A stretch of DNA of 64,000 bases from Streptomyces sp. CB02959 (lineage in GTDB: Bacteria > Actinomycetota > Actinomycetes > Streptomycetales > Streptomycetaceae): assembly GCF_002803155.1 (NCBI RefSeq), contig NZ_NNBP01000042.1:1-64000 (forward strand). Direction: 5' to 3'. The translations under genes and the position numbers were made by a program. Shown piece after piece: positions 34,649 through 44,600 of the stretch (position 1 is its first letter; every line of letters starts with the position of its first letter). The notes beneath the pieces are model-generated. The model was given only the letters and a program-made list of their open reading frames with translations, had not been told where the DNA came from and ran no database searches.

Positions 34649-35413
34649 CTACAGGTTGACGCCGCCGGTGACGTCGATCTTGGTGCCGGTGATCCAGCGA
34701 GCGTCGTCGGAGGCCAGGAAGGCGACCGCGTCGGCGATGTCCGGGACCTGGCCGATCCGGCCGAGGGCGGTCAGGCCGATGTTGCGCTCCAGGTTCGCCG
34801 GGTCGGCCAGCACTTCGGCGGTCATGTCGGTGCGGGTGAATCCGACGGCGACGGAGTTCACGGTGATGCCGCGGGGGCCGAGGTACTTGGCCAGGGTGTG
34901 GCTGAACACCTCCAGCGCGCCCTTGGTGAGCGGGTACCCGATGCCGTGGGCGGAGGCGATACGGGTGGAGACGGACGAGATGTTGATGATCCGGCCGCCG
35001 TCGCGCAGCAGGGGCAGCAGCCGCTGGGTGAGGAAGAACGGCGCCTTGACGTTGACGGCGACCATCTGGTCGAACTCCTCGGGGGTGAGGACCTCGATCG
35101 GTCGCCCCATGAGGTTGAGTCCCGCGTTGTGGACCAGGATGTCGACCGTCGATTCCCCTCGTGCGCGCAGTCCGGCCTCCAGCCCGGCCACGAGCGTGTC
35201 CACGTCGCCGGGAACGCCCAGTTCGGCGCCCACGATGAACGCCCGGCCGCCGGCCTCGGCGATCGTCGCGGCGGTCTCCTCGGCGGCCGCCTCGTTGCTG
35301 CCGTAGTGCACGGCCACCAGGGCGCCGTCCCGGGCCAGGCGTTCGGCGATGCCCCGCCCGATACCCCGGCTGCTGCCGGTGACCAGTGCGACCTTTCCCC
35401 TGAGGTCTCCCAT
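34649..35413 (-). CDS. SDR oxidoreductase (FabG-like), probably iron-regulated
   Basis: The 254-residue protein is a classical SDR: TGSSRGIGRG, HNAGLN, NISSVSTRI and YPLTKGALE, with the FabG-like C-terminus ITGTKIDVTGGVNL. AAGGAG six bases upstream selects the ATG at 35413. An iron-box-like sequence lies 47-65 bp upstream, suggesting repression by a DmdR/IdeR regulator when iron is plentiful. No siderophore genes are adjacent, so the reason for iron control is unclear. Confidence 0.88.
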   Translation of the reverse strand: MGDLRGKVALVTGSSRGIGRGIAERLARDGALVAVHYGSNEAAAEETAATIAEAGGRAFIVGAELGVPGDVDTLVAGLEAGLRARGESTVDILVHNAGLNLMGRPIEVLTPEEFDQMVAVNVKAPFFLTQRLLPLLRDGGRIINISSVSTRIASAHGIGYPLTKGALEVFSHTLAKYLGPRGITVNSVAVGFTRTDMTAEVLADPANLERNIGLTALGRIGQVPDIADAVAFLASDDARWITGTKIDVTGGVNL

Positions 35414-35459
35414 GTTCACTCCTTGATCGTGTGCCGCAGAGCCCCCCGACCAATCAACT

Positions 35460-35478
35460 AAAGTTAGCCTAGCCTAAG
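35460..35478 (-). promoter_or_regulatory. IdeR/DmdR-type iron box
   Basis: On the minus strand TTAGGCTAGGCTAACTTTT matches the consensus TTAGGTTAGGCTAACCTAA at 15 of 19 positions, with the central TAGGCTAAC intact. It is 47 bp upstream of the SDR start. The surrounding 35414-35580 holds no gene. Confidence 0.65.
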
Positions 35479-35581
35479 TTGCCTGTGTTTTCGGTTGCCG
35501 ACTCGACGCCCGCCGACCACCGCGACCTCCGCCCGCCCGGCTCCGCCCGCCCGGCTCCACCCGGCCACCGGTCCGGGCCGC

Positions 35582-35603
35582 GGTGTTAGTGGGGTGTTAG
35601 TGG
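35582..35603 (+). promoter_or_regulatory. Exact 11-bp tandem repeat GGTGTTAGTGG x2
   Basis: Two identical abutting 11-bp units lie about 275 bp upstream of the secreted GH43 gene. The core GGTGTTAG recurs in an 11-bp tandem at 28895-28916. The form suggests a winged-helix response-regulator site. The 35604-35811 stretch after it has a proline/arginine-rich open frame that I do not consider a gene. Confidence 0.5.
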
Positions 35604-35811
35604 CATGGCAGGACACCGGGGCAGTGTGGGGGCCGTACCGAGCAAACACCGACGACACCGACCCACGAAAGGCACGAGCGGGGATGCGATCTGCTGCCCG
35701 GCCCGGCGACGAGCCCGGACCGGAACAACCCTGCGGCAGACCGCCGTTGCCGTCTTTCCGCCCCGCGCGCTGCCGCTGTTCCACGACCGCCGCGCCGCGC
35801 CAGACTCTGTA

Positions 35812-35839
35812 GGGCGGGCATCCGTCCGGATGCCCGCCC
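35812..35839 (+). terminator. 12-bp stem-loop upstream of the GH43 gene
   Basis: GGGCGGGCATCC (35812-35823) pairs perfectly with GGATGCCCGCCC (35828-35839) over a GTCC tetraloop, 38 bases before the GH43 start. It may stop transcription entering from upstream or act as a leader hairpin of the GH43 mRNA. Confidence 0.6.
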
Positions 35840-35877
35840 GACGCCCAGCAACCGCGCCACGGTAAGGAGTGTCGCTG

Positions 35878-37380
35878 ATGCCCCGTCAGCCGAAAATCGC
35901 CCTGCTGACAGCCCTGCTCACCCTGCTCGTCGGCCTGGCCTGCACCGTGCAGGACCAGGCGGGCGCACGGCAGCCGCAGCCGCCCTCGCAGCCGGCAGCG
36001 GCAGCCAGGGCGAGAGCGGCGCAGGGAAAGCTACCGGCGGTCAAGGCCGCAGGGACGTTCCGCAACCCGCTGAACACCGGGGCGGACCCCTTCATGACGT
36101 ACGCGAACGGGGCCTACCACCTCACCACCACCCAGAACGACAGCATCAAGATGTGGAGTTCGCCCTCGCTGGGCACGCTGCTCGACGCGGACCCGGTGAC
36201 CGTGTGGCGGGACACCGACCCCACCCGCAACCAGCACATCTGGGCGGCCGAGTTCTACCGCTTCGGTGACCACTGGTACATGTACTACACGGCCGACGAC
36301 GGCGTGGACGAACACCACCGGCTGTACGTCCTGGAATCGGACGCCAAGGACCCGGCCGGCCCGTACCACTTCAAGGCGAAGCTGACACCGCCCAACCACG
36401 CGAACGACTTCGCCATCGACCCCAGCGTCTTCCAGCACAACGGCAAGCTCTACCTGGCCTATTCCGGCCTCAACCCCTACCAGCACAACGGCCTGAACAT
36501 CGCCCCGATGTCCAACCCGTACACCGTCTCCGCGGACGCGGTGGCCCTTAAGGGCGACGGGGGCTGCCCCGAGGTCCGCGAGGCCCCCGAGTTCCTCCAC
36601 CGCAACGGCCGCACTTGGCTGACGTACTCCACCTGCGACACCGGCAAGCCCGACTACCAGCTGTGGATGCTGTCCCTGCCGGACAACGCCGACCCGATGA
36701 CGCCCGGCAACTGGCAGCAGCACCCCGGCCCCGTCTTCGGCCGCAACGACGCCAAGGGGGTCTACGGCCCTGGCCACCACGCCTTCTTCCGCTCACCCGA
36801 CGGCACCCAGGACTGGATCGTCTACCACGCCAAGACGACCGCGGACTACACCTACGGCAACCGCACCACCCGGGCCCAGCCGATCGGTTGGCACGCGGAC
36901 GGCAGCCCGGACCTGGGCCGGCCGGCCGCCCAGGGCGCGACACAGGACCTGCCCGCCGGCGACCCGGGCAACGGCAACTACTGGATCAACGACAACGGCC
37001 GTTCCAGCGGGCCCGGCCAGGTCTCCTACCAGGGCGCCTGGAACTCCGGGACGGGATGCGCGACCCAGTGCTTCTGGGGCGACGACCACTGGAGCGACCA
37101 AGCGGGCAACACCGCGACCTTCACCTTCACCGGCACCCGCATCGCGCTGCTGTCCGTACAGGACACCGGCAACGGCATCGCGGCCATCAGCGTCGACGGA
37201 CGCCCCGAACAGCGCGTCGACTTCTACGGGGCGCCCCGGACGGGCGAGACACTCCAGTACCTCAGCCCGCGACTGCCCTCCGGCAAGCACACCCTGCGCG
37301 TTCGCGTCACCGGGGAACACCGCGCACCGTCCACCGCATCCTTCGTGAGCGTGGACCGGGCCGAGGTCTACACCGACTGA
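35878..37380 (+). CDS. Secreted GH43-type glycoside hydrolase with C-terminal module
   Basis: This 500-residue protein has a signal peptide and possible lipobox (LLVGLAC), then a five-blade propeller of the GH43 type. Likely catalytic acids are Asp in NTGADPFMTY, Asp in FAIDPSVF and Glu in VREAPEFL. The C-terminal about 130 residues (from YWINDNGR) form a separate beta-rich domain like a carbohydrate-binding module. It probably cleaves arabinose or xylose side chains outside the cell. AAGGAG selects the ATG at 35878. Confidence 0.85.
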   Translation: MPRQPKIALLTALLTLLVGLACTVQDQAGARQPQPPSQPAAAARARAAQGKLPAVKAAGTFRNPLNTGADPFMTYANGAYHLTTTQNDSIKMWSSPSLGTLLDADPVTVWRDTDPTRNQHIWAAEFYRFGDHWYMYYTADDGVDEHHRLYVLESDAKDPAGPYHFKAKLTPPNHANDFAIDPSVFQHNGKLYLAYSGLNPYQHNGLNIAPMSNPYTVSADAVALKGDGGCPEVREAPEFLHRNGRTWLTYSTCDTGKPDYQLWMLSLPDNADPMTPGNWQQHPGPVFGRNDAKGVYGPGHHAFFRSPDGTQDWIVYHAKTTADYTYGNRTTRAQPIGWHADGSPDLGRPAAQGATQDLPAGDPGNGNYWINDNGRSSGPGQVSYQGAWNSGTGCATQCFWGDDHWSDQAGNTATFTFTGTRIALLSVQDTGNGIAAISVDGRPEQRVDFYGAPRTGETLQYLSPRLPSGKHTLRVRVTGEHRAPSTASFVSVDRAEVYTD

Positions 37381-37558
37381 GACCACCCCGGCACCCTCCC
37401 GCCGAGCGGTGGCCCGCGCCCGGCCACCGCTCCGCCCGACCAGCCGCAATCCCACCGCCGCCCGCACCCGGAACGACAACAGCCCCACAAATCAAGTGAG
37501 TTGACGACCCGCCTGACTTAGCCTGGGAGGCCCGAGCCCCGCGCGGAGGACTGCCACG

Positions 37559-38500
37559 ATGGCCGACCGCTGTTCCTCGCCCGACCACACCACCGAAGAC
37601 GAGCCGACGTCCCGCCCTCTTCGCTCCGTAGCCCGCCTCCTCGCAGAACACTGGGCACTTCACGCCACTGACATCACCCCCCTCGAAGGCGGAATGAACT
37701 CCCTGACGTGGGAGGTCCGCTCGCAGAGCAACCGATGGGTGGCAAAGGCGGTGCCGCCGGAGGCCGAGGACGCGTTCGTCTTCGGCCTGGAACTGGCCAC
37801 GCGACTGGAGGAAACGGGAATACCCGCCGGGGCTCCCGTGGCGACGGCCGACGGCCGGTCGGTCGTGCCCTTCGGCCGCCGGACGATGGCTCTGCTGCGC
37901 TGGGTCGAAGGCCGCGGCCTGACCGGCGAGTCGCACACCGAACTGGACGTCATGGGCACCACTTTGGCCCGCGCCCATCGCGCGCTCGGCCTCCAGGACG
38001 GCACGGCCACCGCACCCACCGGCCTGTATCTCCCCTCCGAGCACCTGGACGTACGCCCCTGGCTCAGGCCCGTGATCACCAAGGCCATGGCCCGGCTGGA
38101 AGAACTCGACCTGCGGTCCTTGACCTGGGGCCCGATACACGGGGACCTGGCTGCGGACGTCTTCCGCCTCGACCAGGTCAGTGGCGTCTGCGGCATGATC
38201 GACTGGAGCGGGGCCGGGATCTGGCCGCGGGCGTACGACCTGGCGGCGCTGGTGATGTACCAAGGGGCCCACACCATGCGACCGCTGATCGACGCCTACG
38301 CGGCGGGCGGCGCACTGACCCACGACGAGATCGAGCGGGCACTGCACCCCCTGCTGGACTACCGCTGGGCCGGCCAAGCCGTCTACTTCGCCGGCCGGAT
38401 CGCCCGCGGGGACCTCACCGGCATCGACGGCCCGGAGGTGAACGAGGCGGGACTGGAAGCCGCACGCCGATGGTTCACCGACCACACCGACGACCACTGA
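37559..38500 (+). CDS. Aminoglycoside-phosphotransferase-fold protein
   Basis: The 313-residue protein has the APH/choline-kinase fold: the glycine loop LEGGMNSLTWEV, the brace region and the catalytic loop IHGDLAADVF followed by the metal-binding MIDWSGAG. The usual asparagine of HGDxxxxN is replaced by valine here, so kinase activity is uncertain. GGAGGA precedes the ATG. Substrate could be an antibiotic, a sugar or homoserine-like molecule; nothing nearby decides. Confidence 0.78.
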   Translation: MADRCSSPDHTTEDEPTSRPLRSVARLLAEHWALHATDITPLEGGMNSLTWEVRSQSNRWVAKAVPPEAEDAFVFGLELATRLEETGIPAGAPVATADGRSVVPFGRRTMALLRWVEGRGLTGESHTELDVMGTTLARAHRALGLQDGTATAPTGLYLPSEHLDVRPWLRPVITKAMARLEELDLRSLTWGPIHGDLAADVFRLDQVSGVCGMIDWSGAGIWPRAYDLAALVMYQGAHTMRPLIDAYAAGGALTHDEIERALHPLLDYRWAGQAVYFAGRIARGDLTGIDGPEVNEAGLEAARRWFTDHTDDH

Positions 38501-38618
38501 CGTCCGGCCGCGCCTTCCCCCAACCCGCGATCCTGACGGTCGGGACGGCCGGCGCGGGGCGAGTCGGACACCAGCCGCCCGCACTCGCACCCGCGCCCGC
38601 GCCTCTTCCGCGACGCCC

Positions 38619-41600
38619 TCAGACCGGACCGGCCCCCAGCCACCGATGGATGGCGAGGGCGGTGGTACGGGCATGTCCCTCCAGCATGGTGAAGTGGTCC
38701 CCGGACACGGTCACCTCGGCGTGCGGCAGGCCCCAGTCCGGCGCGGGTTCGGCGCCGGGCAGCAGGTCCCGGGCCCGTACGTACAAGGTGGGACAGGACA
38801 GCGGCGCGGGTTTCCAGTCGCCGAAGAGCGCGAAGTATCCGGCCATGGCGGTGAGCCGGTCGGGGCTGGCAGAGGCGAACTCCGCCGCCCGGCGCAGCAT
38901 GTCCGACGACATCGCCGAGAGCGCCCCACCCCGGTCGCCGTGACCGGGAGGATAGGTGTCCACCAGGACGACGGCCGCCGGGCCGGCACCCTCGGACTCC
39001 AGACGCTCGGCCACCGCATGGGCCACCCAGCCACCGGCCGACCGCCCCAGCAGCACCAAAGGCCCTTCGGCCGCAGCCGCGCGGACGGCGAGGGCCTGGG
39101 CGGTGACCAGCGCATCCAAGGTGGCGGGCAGGGCCTCCCGAGACCCGAACCCCGGGTGCCGCACCGCGGAAACCGGCCGCAGCCCACGCAGCCCGGCACC
39201 CAGGCGCGCGTACTCCTGCGGTCCGGACACCGCGCTCAGCGCGGGGGAGCAGACCACGTGGGCCCCCGAGCCGCCCGCCGCGAGCATGACGGGCTCGCAC
39301 GTCGCACCGGGCGCCCCGGCCCCCTCGAAGACCGGGCGCAGACGCGCGGCGACGGTCAGGAGCACCATGCCGTCCCAGCTCCGCCCCCGGGCGCATGCGG
39401 CACGGAAGAGCGCGCCCAGGGAGTCCGGAGCGTCTTCGGCGCGCGGTGCGTCGGCGGCCCGCACCCCGGCGTCCGGCACGGCGCCCGCCTCCCGACCGGC
39501 CTGCGGACCGCTCCCCGCCGCGGCGTCCGCCGGCCGACCCGGGAAGCCCGCGGGGCCGACGGCCTCAGACCGTGCCGGGCCGTCGGACGCGGCCCCCACC
39601 GCAGGTGCCTCGGCGGCATACCGCCGCGTCAGCTCGGTGGCGAGCGCACGCGGCGTGGGGAAGTCGAACAGCAGCGTGGACGGCAGTGCCAGCCCCGTCC
39701 ACGCCGCCAGCTCGTTGCGCAGTTCCACCGCGGCCAGCGAGTCCAGCCCCAGGTCCGCCAGCAGGGCGTCCTGATCGACCTCGCCCGCCTCCTCCGCGTG
39801 GCCCAGGACCCGGGCCGCCAGGCTCCGGACCGTGGCGAGCAGCACCCCGCCCCGCTCGCCGGGGGAAGCAGCCGCCCACGCCCGGCCGAGGCCGTCCCCG
39901 CCCCTGACACCCGCGTCGGCAGCACGCGTTCGGAGCCGGCCGGCCGCCGGTTCGCCGCCGCGGAGCGCGGCCGGGGCCAGGCGGGCCGCCACCACCACGG
40001 GTTCGTCACCGGCCACGGCGGCGTCGAAGAGGGCCAGGCCCTCTTCCGGCCCGAGCGGACCGAACCCGGAACGGGCCATCCGCTGCCGGTCCGCGTCGCC
40101 CAGGTGCGCCATCATGCCGTCGTCCTGCCGCCAGGGGCCCCAGACGATCGACGTACCGGGCAGTCCGAGCCGACCGCGGTGACGCGCCAAGGCATCCAAC
40201 ACGCAGTTGGCCGCGGCGTAGTTGGCCTGGCCGGCGGAGCCGAAGGCACCCGCCACCGAGGAGAACAGCGCGAACACGGCCAGGTCGTGACCGCGGGTCA
40301 GTTCGTGCAGAGCCAGCGCGGCGTCCGCCTTGGGACGCAGCACCCGCCCCAGACGGTCGGTGGTCAGCGCCGTGACGACGCTGTCGTCCAGCACCCCCGC
40401 GGTGTGCACGACGCCGGTCAGCGGGTGGGCCGCCGGTACCGCGCCCAGCAGGGCGGCGAGCGCGGTCCGGTCCGCGACGTCACAGGCCCGCACGGTCACC
40501 TGGGCGCCCGCCGCACGCAGCTCCGCGACGAGTTCCCCGGCCCCCGGAGCGTCCGGCCCGCGCCGGCCGGCGAGCAGCAGATGACGGACGCCGTGCACGG
40601 CGACCAAGTGCCGCGCCACCAGCATGCCCAGCGAACCGGTGCCGCCGGTGACCAGGACGGTGCCCTGCGGGTCCAGCGGCCGCCGCCTGCGCGGCTTCGG
40701 TGCCGCCTGGGCCAACGGCACCAGCTTCGGCACGTATGCCGTCCCCCGGCGCAACGCTGCCTCCGGGACCCAGGCGGCCAGCAGCGCGGGCAGCGCACCG
40801 CAGGAGTCGGGGTGTTCGTCCACGTCGATCAGGGCGAAGCGGCCCGGGTGCTCGCGCAGCGCCGAGCGGACCAGCCCCCACACCGGTGCGTGCGGCGGCA
40901 CGGACGCGAACTCGTCGGACCGGCCCTCACCCCCGCGACCGGCGGCACCGTCCGCGGGGAAACCGTCGCCGTCCCAGGCAACGGCACCGCACGTCACCAG
41001 GACGAGCCGGGAGCGGGCCAGGCGCGGTTCGGCGAGCCACTGCTGCACGAGCCGCAGCGCCCGGTCCGCCGCCCGCAGCAACCCGGCGGCCCGGTCCGGC
41101 ACTCCGCCGGTCGCGTCGGGCGGTGGGCACGGCGCCACGACGACGGCCGCCGACGCGTCGCACGCCGCCACATCGCGGTAGACCGGCACGCCCGAGCCCG
41201 GGGGCGCGAGGGCGTCGACCAGCGGTGTGCCCGCCATGCCCAGAACCCCCCAGCGGGGCATCGCCACGGGTGCGGGCGGCTCGGCCGGCGGCACCCAGTC
41301 CGTCCGGTGGAGCGCACCGGCGCCTGCCCCCTGGAGGGGACCGGCGGCCGCGTCCGCCGCCGTCGAGCCGGTACGCGGCAGGGGCCGGAGCGTCAGCGAA
41401 CGGACCGTCGCCACCGGTGTGCCCGCCTCGTCGGTCAGCTCCACTCCGGTATGCCCGTCGGGCCCGGGGGCCACCCGTACCCGCAGGCGCCGGACGCCGC
41501 TGGTGTGCACGCGCACCCCGCTGAAGGCGAACGGCAGGGACAGCCCGCCGGCCGCCCCCGAACCGTTGGTGACCAGGCCGTCCAGGGCCAGGGCGTGCAA

Positions 41601-44600
41601 CGCCGCGTCGAGCAGCGCGGGATGCAGGACGAACTCCGGGCCGTCCGCCTCCGGGCGCGGCGCCCGGGCCGCCTCGGGCAGCGCGACGTCGGCGTACAAC
41701 GCCTCCCCGTGCCGCCAGGCGGCGCGCATGCCCCGGAAGGCGGGACCGTAACGCAGCCCGTCGGCGGCCAGTTGCTCGTACGGACCGCTCCCCGGACCGT
41801 CGCCGGGCAGCGCAACCGCCGCCTTCGGCGGCCAGGGCGCGTGCGGCCGGGGCACACCGCCGGCTCCGGAGGCCGCTTCCCCGTCCGCGGGCGGCCGCTC
41901 CGGCGAAAGCGTGCCGACGGCGTTCCGCAGCCAGGGCTCCGCACCCGCCGCGGTGTGCGGCCGGGAGTGGAAGAACACCGCCCGCCGTCCCGCCTCGTCC
42001 GCCCCCGCCACCTTCACCTGCACCGTGACGGCACCTTCCGGGGGCAAGGGCAGCGGCGCGGTCAGGACGAGCTCGTCCAGGACGTCCGCGCTCGCCAACC
42101 CGCCGGCGTACAGGGCCATGTCGACGAAGGCCGTCGCCGGCAGCAGGATCTCACCGGCCACCACATGGTCGGCGAGCCACGGCTGGTCGGGCACCGACAG
42201 CACCCCGCTCAGCAGCACCCCGTCGTCGTCGGCCGTGCGGGTGCACGACCCCAGGAACGGGTGGACGGGCCCGGCCGCCGGGGACACGGGCGGACGCTCC
42301 GGGGTGGTCTCCAGCCAGTACCGGCGGCGCTGGAAGGCGTACGTGGGCAGTGCGACGCGCCGCCCGCCGCGCCCGGCGAAGACGGCCCGCCAGTCGACGG
42401 GCACGCCGTGCGCGTGCAGCGCGGCCAGCGTGTCGAGCAGGGCGTCCGGCTCGGGCCGCGTCCCGCGCAGGGTCGGCAGGACCAGCGGCGACGGGCCCCG
42501 CTCGCCGCCGCCCGCCTCACCCGCGTCCGGTCCGCCCGCGTCCGGCCCGGACGCGGCCAGGCAATCCCGCACCAGAGCGGTGAGCACCCCGTCCGGCCCC
42601 AGCTCGACGTAGTGTGCCGCGCCCCGCTCACCCAGGTGCGCCACCGAATCGGCGAAGCGGACCGGGCGGCGGACGTGGTCCACCCAGAACTCCGGTGTGC
42701 ACAGCTCCTCGTCGGTGGCCGCCCGGCCCGCCACGGCGGTGACCAGCGGCAGGCGCGGCGCGGCGAAGGACAGGCGCCGGACCACGTCCGCGAAGTCGGC
42801 CAGCACCGGCTCCATCCGAGCGGAGTGGAAGGCATGGCCGACCCGCAGCGGCGTCACCGAACGGCCCCGCCCGCGGAAGTACGCGGCGACCTCCCGCACC
42901 GCGGCCTCGTCGCCGGAGACGACCACCGAGGCGGGCCCGTTGACCGCGGCGATCTCCACCGCACACCCGGTCCCGGCGAGATGGGCGGCCACCTCGTCCA
43001 CGCCGGCGGCCACCGCCGCCATCGCGCCGCCCGCGGGCAGCGCGTCCATCAGCCGGCCCCGGGCCGCCACCAGTGTGCACGCGTCCGCCAGGGACAGCAC
43101 CCCGGCGACATGGGCCGCCGTCACCTCGCCCACCGAGTGCCCGGCCACCGCACCGGGGCGCACCCCCCAGGACTCCAACTGCCGGAACAGGGCCGTCTCC
43201 AGGGCGAAGAGCGCCGGCTGCGCGAACCGGGTCGTCCGCAGCAGCGCGCCCGTCTTCGTACCGGGCCCGGCGAACATGACGTCCCGCAGCGGCACCGGCA
43301 GCAGCGGATCGAGCAGGGCAGCACACTCCTCCAGCGAACGGGCGAAGGCCGGATGCACATCCCGCGACGCGTACAGTCCACCGCCCATGCCGGCGCGCTG
43401 GCTGCCCTGGCCGGCGAACAGCAGGGCCGGCGGCCCGTGGTGGCGGGAGGTGCCCGTGTGCACCGCGGGCCGGCCGTCGTCGCCCTCGGCCACCGCCCGC
43501 AGCGCGCCGAGCAGTTCGGCACGGTCCCGGGCCACCACCACGGCCCGGTGCTCGAACGCCGCACGCGTCGTGGCGAGCGAGTACCCGAGGTCCACCACGG
43601 GCACCTCGGGGGCGGCGACCACCTGCTCGTACAGCCGTCGTGCCTGGGCCCGCAGACCCGGCGCGCTCCTGGCCGACACCGAGAAGGCCACCGCGGCCCG
43701 TCCGGTGCGTGGCGCGTCCTCCCGCGCCGCCCCGGGCCCGACCCGGCCGCTCGCGGCCCCGCCGTCGGCCACCGCAGCAGGTGCGAACTCCCCGTCGCCC
43801 GGAGGCTCTTCGAGCACCACATGGGCGTTGGTGCCGCTGATGCCGAAGGAGGACACCCCCACCCGGCGCCGGCGCTCGGTCGCGGGCCACGCAACCGCCC
43901 GGGTCAGCAGCGCGATCCGCCCCGGCGACCAGTCGACACGGGGGGTCGGCTGGTCGGCGTGCAGCGTGCGCGGCAGCACGCCGTGCCGCATCGCCTGCAC
44001 CATTTTGATCACGCCGGCCACTCCGGCGGCCGCCTGCGTGTGACCGATGTTGGACTTCACCGAGCCCAGCCGGAGGGGACGTTGCCGCGCCTGGCGCCCA
44101 TACGTCGCGAAGAACGCCTCCGCCTCGATGACGTCCCCCAGCCGGGTGCCGGTACCGTGCGCCTCCACCGCGTCGATGTCGCCGGGATCCAGCCCCGCGT
44201 CCGCGAGCGCCTGCCGGATCACCCGCTGCTGCGCCGGACCGTGCGGTGCGGTCAGCCCGTTGCTCGCCCCGTCCTGGTTCACCGCCGAGCCGCGCACCAC
44301 GGCGAGGACCGGAAGTCCGGCGCGGCGCGCCTGCGACAACCGGCTCAGCAGCAGCATTCCGGCGCCCTCGGCCCACCCCGTGCCGTCGGCGGACGCGCCG
44401 AACGCCTTGCAGCGGCCGTCCGGTGCCAGCGCCCGCTGGCGGCTGAACTCCACGAACGACGAGGGCCCGGACATCACCGTGGCGCCGCCGGCCAACGCGA
44501 AGGCGCACTCACCCCGGCGCAGCGCCTGGGCCGCCAGGTGCAGGGCCACCAGGGACGAGGAGCACGCCGTGTCCACGGTGAGGGCCGGTCCTTCGAGTCC

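Noticed and set aside
35495..35812. 105-codon frame ending at the stem-loop before GH43
   Set aside because: Composition is Pro/Arg-rich without motif, and no ribosome site precedes a plausible start, although its stop abuts the hairpin.
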